Assembly (NCBI RefSeq): GCF_000025965.1
Contig: NC_006513.1
Span: forward strand, 248,001-312,000
DNA length: 64,000 nt
Direction: 5' to 3'
DNA from: Aromatoleum aromaticum EbN1
Lineage (GTDB): Bacteria > Pseudomonadota > Gammaproteobacteria > Burkholderiales > Rhodocyclaceae
Both the position numbers and the translations under genes were made by a program. Below, piece by piece: positions 59,510 through 64,000 of this stretch (position 1 is the stretch's first letter; the number at the start of each line of letters is the position of its first letter). The notes under the pieces are model-generated. The model did no database searches, was not told the DNA's origin, and saw only the letters and a program-made list of their open reading frames with translations.

Positions 59510-60610
59510 TCAGCGGCGCGCCGTACGACGGAGCAGCAGGTCGCCGAACACCGTGCATTCACCGTCCTTGCGCGCAGGGCCGGGCGAATCGTAGAGGACG
59601 ATCCATCCCGGCGCGGGCAGGCCGAGCTCACGCGGCACCGCGCAAATGGCCTCGGCCCGGTTGACGCCCCGTCCGTGCGGCAGCGACAGTCGCTGCGGCA
59701 CGGCCGCTTCGAAATGCACCGGCTCGCGGTTCTCGGCCAGCACGGAACGGGCGTTTGCCCACCTGAACACGCGAATGTCGCCGTCGAGCACCATTGTCGG
59801 CCCGGCGAGGAGGTGCAGATCGTCTCCGGAAAAGTGCAGGTCGCGGATGCCGAGGCCCTCGAGTTGCAGGAAATGCTTGCGGATGAGCGTGTCGCCGTCG
59901 TCGAGCGGAGCCAGCCGCAAGTCTTCGCCGTGCGCTTCGACGGCGATCTCGAGCAAACCGGCCCAGCCTCGCAGCACGGGGCCTCGCAGCCCCAGCAACA
60001 GCCGCTTCCCATCCACTGCCAGCCCTTCGATGTCGAAGCCGTTATCCTTGCCGGAGATGGCCAGGTACGGTCCGAAATGAGGGTCATCGTCGAGCAGCGC
60101 TGTGAGCTCGTTCGAGCGGGCGTCACCGGCGAGCTTCTGCGCGCGACGCCCGTCCCTGGCCTCGCGCACGAGACATGGCACGCCGTCCCGATCTGGCTCG
60201 ATCGGAAGGCGCGCGAGCACTCTTCTGTTCGCGTCGAGCGTCACCTTCGCGAGCCGCTTCGCGTTGTCGGCATGCGATCGGCTGACTTTCGGGTTCTTGC
60301 GCTTCAGCCCGTGCGAGCCGACTACCCAGAGGTAGCCGTCGACGACTGCCATCCCTTCCAGGTCGGCCTCTTCATCGGGCTCGCCGGGCAGGTCCAGCAG
60401 GTCGGCAAGGGAAACGTTGTGAGGATCGCCGTACCGGAGCGCTTCGGCACCGACCGGATCGAGACGCCGCAGACGATCGATGGCGCAGGCTTCATCGCCT
60501 GCGACCCACAACCAGTCTCCCGAAAAAGCGGCCCCCGAGAGGTTGGTGTGGACGAGCGAGCCCGGCGAGAATTCCAGACGTACCGCGTTGCCGATGCGTG
60601 AATTGGGCAT
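59510..60610 (-). CDS. DUF3616 protein
   Basis: A 366-residue protein of the DUF3616 family, recognisable from LSGAAFSGDWLWVAGDEACA, DLEGMAVVDGYLWVVGSHGL and FDIEGLAVDGKRLLLGLRGP: repeated blades of a beta-propeller. GAGGTG precedes ATG 60610. Function unknown; relatives are presumed periplasmic or cytoplasmic sugar-phosphate-lactonase-like propellers. Divergent from the dioxygenase gene. Confidence 0.85.
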   Translation of the reverse strand: MPNSRIGNAVRLEFSPGSLVHTNLSGAAFSGDWLWVAGDEACAIDRLRRLDPVGAEALRYGDPHNVSLADLLDLPGEPDEEADLEGMAVVDGYLWVVGSHGLKRKNPKVSRSHADNAKRLAKVTLDANRRVLARLPIEPDRDGVPCLVREARDGRRAQKLAGDARSNELTALLDDDPHFGPYLAISGKDNGFDIEGLAVDGKRLLLGLRGPVLRGWAGLLEIAVEAHGEDLRLAPLDDGDTLIRKHFLQLEGLGIRDLHFSGDDLHLLAGPTMVLDGDIRVFRWANARSVLAENREPVHFEAAVPQRLSLPHGRGVNRAEAICAVPRELGLPAPGWIVLYDSPGPARKDGECTVFGDLLLRRTARR

Positions 60611-60695
60611 GAGTTTCACCTCAGCAGGATTCAACCGTACGGCGCCGCAAGTGGTACTTTTGCAGCGTTTGCGTTTCCCCAGGAGAGTGGCGCAT

Positions 60696-61532
60696 ATGTC
60701 AGCAACTACGCAAGCCGTCCCCGCGCGCGTCGATTCCCGGATGCCGACCCTGTTCATTCCCCATGGTGCCGGCCCCTGCTTCTTCATGGACTGGAACCCG
60801 CCCACGGCATGGGACGCGATGGCGGGCTTCCTCAAGAGCGTGGCCGGCACCCTGCCGCAACGCCCGCAAGCCGTGCTCCTCGTTTCAGCGCACTGGCTGG
60901 AGCCCGTGTTCAGCGTCACCAGCGGCGCACGGCCGGAGCTGATCTACGACTACCACGGTTTCCCGCCGCACACGTACGAACTGCGCTATGACGCTCGTGG
61001 CGACCCCCGCCTCGCGGAGCGGATCACCACGCTGCTCGGCGAGGCGCAGCTCGCGGCGAAAACGGACGCCCACCGCGGCTTCGATCACGGCATGTTCATT
61101 CCGTTGAAGCTGATGTTCCCGACTGCCGATATTCCGGTGGTGCAACTGTCGCTACGCCGGGGTCTCGACCCGCTGGCGCACCTGCAGGCAGGTCGGGCGC
61201 TCGCGGCGCTGCGTGACGAAGGGGTGTTGATCGTCGGCAGCGGCATGAGTTTTCACAACATGCGCGGCTACGGCGACCCCCGTTTCGGGCCCGTGTCCGA
61301 CGAGTTCGATCGCTGGCTTACCGGGGCAGTCGAGGCGCCGCCGCAGTCTCGCCATCAGGCGCTGGTCGACTGGGCGCAGGCACCTTCGGCCCGTCTTTCG
61401 CACCCGCTGCAGGCCGAAGAGCATCTGCTGCCGCTGATGGTGGTCGCCGGTGCCGCCGGCGAGGACGGTGGTCAGCGCGTCTTCTCGGATCACGTGCTCG
61501 AAACCACGCTTTCCGGTTTCCGGTTCGGCTGA
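60696..61532 (+). CDS. class III extradiol dioxygenase (DODA/YgiD family)
   Basis: A 278-residue enzyme related to 4,5-DOPA dioxygenase. Metal-site histidines are seen in TLFIPHGAGPC, LLVSAHWLEP, GFDHGMFIPLKLMFP and GSGMSFHNMRGYG, and the active-site stretch SHPLQAEEHLLPLMVVAGAA is present. It opens catecholic rings or a related substrate; the physiological substrate is unknown. AGGAGA lies upstream. Confidence 0.92.
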   Translation: MSATTQAVPARVDSRMPTLFIPHGAGPCFFMDWNPPTAWDAMAGFLKSVAGTLPQRPQAVLLVSAHWLEPVFSVTSGARPELIYDYHGFPPHTYELRYDARGDPRLAERITTLLGEAQLAAKTDAHRGFDHGMFIPLKLMFPTADIPVVQLSLRRGLDPLAHLQAGRALAALRDEGVLIVGSGMSFHNMRGYGDPRFGPVSDEFDRWLTGAVEAPPQSRHQALVDWAQAPSARLSHPLQAEEHLLPLMVVAGAAGEDGGQRVFSDHVLETTLSGFRFG

Positions 61533-61578
61533 AGCGACGACACGACTGCTGCCCGCGGGAATCGCTTCGCGGCCCGGT

Positions 61579-62046
61579 TCAGGAGTGCGCGACGTGCGCA
61601 CTCCGTTCTTGTGCAGGAGGAAACCACCTGAGCAATTTTTCCAGACGTTGCGGATCCTGCTGAAGATCGCTCAGGCTGTATTTCCCGAGCACTGCCAGGA
61701 ACGCTTCCTGCGCCTCGTCCATGATGCCAACCAGCCGGCATGACGGGAGGATTCGGCAGGTCGGCTCGTGGCAGTTTATCGGCGTCAGCGTCTCCTCGAC
61801 GGCCTCGACCACGGTGCGCAAGTTGATTTTCGTCGCCGGACGATTCAGGCGAATGCCGCCGCCTTTTCCCCTCAGGGCTTCGATGTAGCCCAGCCTGGCC
61901 AAGTGGTTCACGATCTTGACCAGATGATTGCGGGGAATGTCGAAATGCTCCGACACGATGGAGATCGTTACCAGTTCGGCGGGTTTTTGCAGTCCGAGAA
62001 AAATCAGCGTACGGAACGCATAATCAGTGTATCGGGTCAGTTGCAT
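61579..62046 (-). CDS. nsrR: NsrR-like Rrf2-family repressor
   Basis: A 155-residue Rrf2 protein: MQLTRYTDYAFRTLIFLGLQ, a helix-turn-helix (HFDIPRNHLVKIVNHLARLG), and the Fe-S cluster cysteines CHEPTCRILPSC in the NsrR arrangement. NsrR loses repression when its cluster reacts with nitric oxide. Start ATG 62046 is the conserved NsrR N-terminus; the long upstream frame is not used. The adjacent nitric-oxide-detoxifying fusion gene is the expected target. Confidence 0.92.
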   Translation of the reverse strand: MQLTRYTDYAFRTLIFLGLQKPAELVTISIVSEHFDIPRNHLVKIVNHLARLGYIEALRGKGGGIRLNRPATKINLRTVVEAVEETLTPINCHEPTCRILPSCRLVGIMDEAQEAFLAVLGKYSLSDLQQDPQRLEKLLRWFPPAQERSAHVAHS

Positions 62047-62156
62047 CGCGGGCTCTTCGCATGTCCCGGCACTTCTGCCCTCCTCCCGCTGGCAGACCCA
62101 AACGGGACGGACCGGGCAATCGGCCGTACACGACAGATTAGCACGTGGCCATCGAT

Positions 62157-62178
62157 AGGTGTATCTGGCATGCAGCTT
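62157..62178. promoter_or_regulatory. NsrR-like operator between the flavorubredoxin fusion and nsrR
   Basis: Read on the minus strand, AAGCTGCATGCCAGATACACCT resembles the inverted NsrR consensus AAGATGCATTT around a spacer in about 15 of 22 positions. It lies 111 bases upstream of nsrR, so it may control nsrR itself. Confidence 0.45.
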
Positions 62179-62271
62179 ATGAGGAAGCGAGCGGCCCTTT
62201 CGAGCCGCCCGCATTCTGTTTCTGCTCGTCACCGAAGGCGACGCAGCGATCGTCGATAGCGCTAACGGGCC

Positions 62272-64000
62272 TCAGAGCAGTGCCGGCAACTGTTGCAGCA
62301 GCGCCATGCCGTTGCCGAGATGCTTGCCGGTCACGACGTATCCCACCAGTTCGCCCTCGTCATTGACCGCCTTGCCCGTCAGGCCGGTTTCATCGGCATC
62401 CACCGTCCATTGAAGGCCGTCGGCGACCGTCACGCCGCCGACCTGGATCGGCATCGCGGGCGTTTTCACCATCGTCGGCATCGCCGGCAGGCGCAACCCG
62501 GTGCGCTCGCCAGCGAGCGTTTTCGCCAGCGCCTGGGCCGCCAGCGACAGCGGATGCATGAACGGCAGCACCCGTCCTTCGATCTCGGCGCAGTCGCCCA
62601 GCGCATAGATATGCGCGCTGCTGCTCTGCAACTGCGGATCGACCCGGATTCCCCGATTGACCTGGAGGCCGGCTGCCTCCGCGAGTTCAGTGCGCGGCCG
62701 CACGCCCGCCGCCGACACCACCGTATCCACTTCAAACGTTTCCCCGTCCGAAAGCCGCACGGTGGCCCCTCCGGCGCTCGAGTCGATCGACACGATGTTT
62801 TGGCCCAGATGCAGCCGGCACCCTTTCTGCACCAGCCTGGCTTCCAGTTCCTGGCTGACGAACTCGGGCAACACCTTGGCAAGCGTACGGGGGGCGATGT
62901 CGGTCAGCCACACCTGCTGCCCGCCTTCGGCCAGATCGAGCGCAACCTCGGTGCCGGTCAGGCCCGCTCCGATCACCAGCACCCGCTTTCCCTGCGAGAG
63001 CTGGTGCAGATACGTTTCGTAGTCCGCGAGATTGTTCAGCGTGATCACCCGATCGACAGCGTTTCCTTCGAGCGGAGGGATCCACGGAGTTGCACCGAGC
63101 GCGAGGACGAGATCCCTGTAAGGCTGGATTTCGCCCGCGAAACTGATCGTCTTCGCTTCGGCGTCGATCGAATCCACCCGCGTATGCGTCTTGATCGTGA
63201 CGTTGAACTCGCGGGCGAGCTCTTCTGGTGAACGCTGCACCAGATCCGATGGCCCGAGCTTGCGGCTGAAGCCATGGACCAGTTGGGGCTTCGGATAGTC
63301 CGCGCCAGCGTCCGCGGTGATCACCAGCACCGGAGTGTCCTGATCCTGTGCGCGGAAAGCCCGGACCAGTTGGTAAGTGGCGCTGCCGCCGCCGATGATC
63401 ACGACCGGCGCGGGCTGCAGTCCGTCCCCCCGGGAAGCGTCCGCCGCGCCGTCCCGACGCGGATGCAGGGGCTCGAACTCGGTTTTGCCGAGGAGGCATT
63501 CGGGGCACAGGAACGTTTCCGGCACCTCGGACCATGGCGTGCCGGCATGGACGCCCTGCCCCGATTCTCCCTTGGCCGGGTCATAAACCCAGCCGCAGGT
63601 CCGGCACCTCATCGAACCGCCGTCAGCCTCCGCGACGTTCGGGGTCGCAGTCGCTGCTGCAACGGGCTTTGCGGCCGGGCGGACCGGTTGTCGGGCGAAC
63701 GCTGACGCAGGAGCGCTATCCCCGGCCTCGACAGGGACGTAATCGCCACGCCATTGCTGCGCAACGCGCCGGCCGAACGCGAGGCATTCGTCGAGCGCGC
63801 CGTCGGTGGGCTTCCAGACCGCTTCGATCCCGCCGCTGACCTTGAAGCCCGCCTCCTCCAGCCGCTGAGCGATCCGGTCCACGGCGCCGCCGGCCCAGCC
63901 GTGGCTGCCGAACGAGGCCGCGTGCTTGCCGCGGAAACGCAGGCCGCGCATTTCTTCGAGCAGCGCCGCGACATGGGGCAGCATGCCGTTGTTGACGGTC
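62272..64000 (-). CDS. flavorubredoxin/rubredoxin:NAD reductase fusion (NorVW-like), C-terminal part
   Basis: Partial; the N-terminal part lies beyond the window, since the frame is open to base 64000 with VNNGMLPHVAALLEEM. In order: the end of a flavodoxin domain (ASFGSHGWAGGAVDRIAQRL), a rubredoxin (MRCRTCGWVYDPAKG ... FLCPECLLGKTEFEPL), and a NorW/rubredoxin reductase with FAD and NAD sites (VVIIGGGSATYQLVRAFRA; KRVLVIGAGLTGTEVALDLA; IYALGDCAEI). It detoxifies nitric oxide or oxygen; fusing the reductase makes a self-contained system. Confidence 0.93.
   Translation of the reverse strand, partial: TVNNGMLPHVAALLEEMRGLRFRGKHAASFGSHGWAGGAVDRIAQRLEEAGFKVSGGIEAVWKPTDGALDECLAFGRRVAQQWRGDYVPVEAGDSAPASAFARQPVRPAAKPVAAATATPNVAEADGGSMRCRTCGWVYDPAKGESGQGVHAGTPWSEVPETFLCPECLLGKTEFEPLHPRRDGAADASRGDGLQPAPVVIIGGGSATYQLVRAFRAQDQDTPVLVITADAGADYPKPQLVHGFSRKLGPSDLVQRSPEELAREFNVTIKTHTRVDSIDAEAKTISFAGEIQPYRDLVLALGATPWIPPLEGNAVDRVITLNNLADYETYLHQLSQGKRVLVIGAGLTGTEVALDLAEGGQQVWLTDIAPRTLAKVLPEFVSQELEARLVQKGCRLHLGQNIVSIDSSAGGATVRLSDGETFEVDTVVSAAGVRPRTELAEAAGLQVNRGIRVDPQLQSSSAHIYALGDCAEIEGRVLPFMHPLSLAAQALAKTLAGERTGLRLPAMPTMVKTPAMPIQVGGVTVADGLQWTVDADETGLTGKAVNDEGELVGYVVTGKHLGNGMALLQQLPALL

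Overview
The window is GC-rich DNA from a betaproteobacterium. A Rhodocyclales host (Azoarcus, Aromatoleum or Thauera type) is my inference from four things: the PFL_47xx-type conjugation genes, the NsrR/flavorubredoxin pair, a fragment matching the 3' end of a betaproteobacterial initiator tRNA, and the overall codon style. No complete tRNA or rRNA and no CRISPR array is visible. The window is mostly accessory DNA: mobile elements have landed in other mobile elements and in genes, with ordinary chromosomal genes surviving between them.

Layout. 1-12.9 kb: the 3' half of a conjugation (type IV secretion) operon of an integrative conjugative element: TraB-like C-terminus, lipoprotein, VirB4/TraC ATPase, PFL_4711, TraG-N channel protein, DsbC-like oxidoreductase, PFL_4709, PFL_4710 (TraU-like), PFL_4695, and an unusual lysozyme-like/DUF3262 fusion. 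Most genes overlap by 1-4 bases, and one small membrane gene lies on the opposite strand. 12.9-13.9 kb: inverted DnaA-box-like sites and a DUF4197 gene remnant. 13.9-20.1 kb: one very large FAD-linked oxidase gene split by an IS66 element with a perfect 8-bp target duplication. 20.3-23.5 kb: a LysR remnant, then integron-type gene cassettes with attC-like sites and no integrase; the second cassette gene is split by an IS3-type element. 23.6-25.9 kb: a repeat, a glyoxalase-type remnant and a cytochrome P450 gene split by an IS200/IS605 element. 26-31.1 kb: ilvD, a rhomboid protease, a MocR-type regulator and two AhpD-like proteins. 31.5-32.9 kb: an orphan 412-aa gene followed by another attC-like site.

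33.0-40.0 kb: two nested recombinase-in-trio (RIT) elements. A complete three-recombinase element sits inside the third recombinase gene of another, exactly at the histidine of the catalytic HxxR box. 40-45.7 kb: hflX, a GNAT acetyltransferase, a glycosyltransferase/TetR divergent pair with a 17-bp palindrome between them, and an XRE regulator. 46.0-50.8 kb: the most interesting module, a retron-type reverse transcriptase (NAxxH, YADD and VTG motifs present) fused to a trypsin-like protease with an intact His-Asp-Ser triad. It is preceded by about 340 bp of non-coding DNA where a retron msr-msd RNA is expected, and by two overlapping genes for a three-helix membrane protein and an NdpA/NA37-like nucleoid-associated protein. 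I read it as a defence module. 51-55 kb: an IS5-family element, an OmpA-domain protein, two small genes with a zinc ribbon, and an IS1595 element with a nonsense mutation. 55.4-59.2 kb: a genomic island end with a RadC-like protein, a degenerate HD-domain protein, several small genes and a large serine recombinase that stops just before the 3' end of an initiator tRNA (an att-site scar). 59.2-64 kb: chromosomal genes again: DUF3616 protein, DODA-type dioxygenase, NsrR-like regulator and a flavorubredoxin/rubredoxin-reductase fusion that runs off the window.

Functional links. The conjugation genes form one transfer apparatus. The split genes can each be rejoined in frame when the element and one target copy are removed, so these insertions are recent. 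The NsrR-like regulator and the nitric-oxide reductase fusion are a known regulatory pair, and an NsrR-like operator lies between them.
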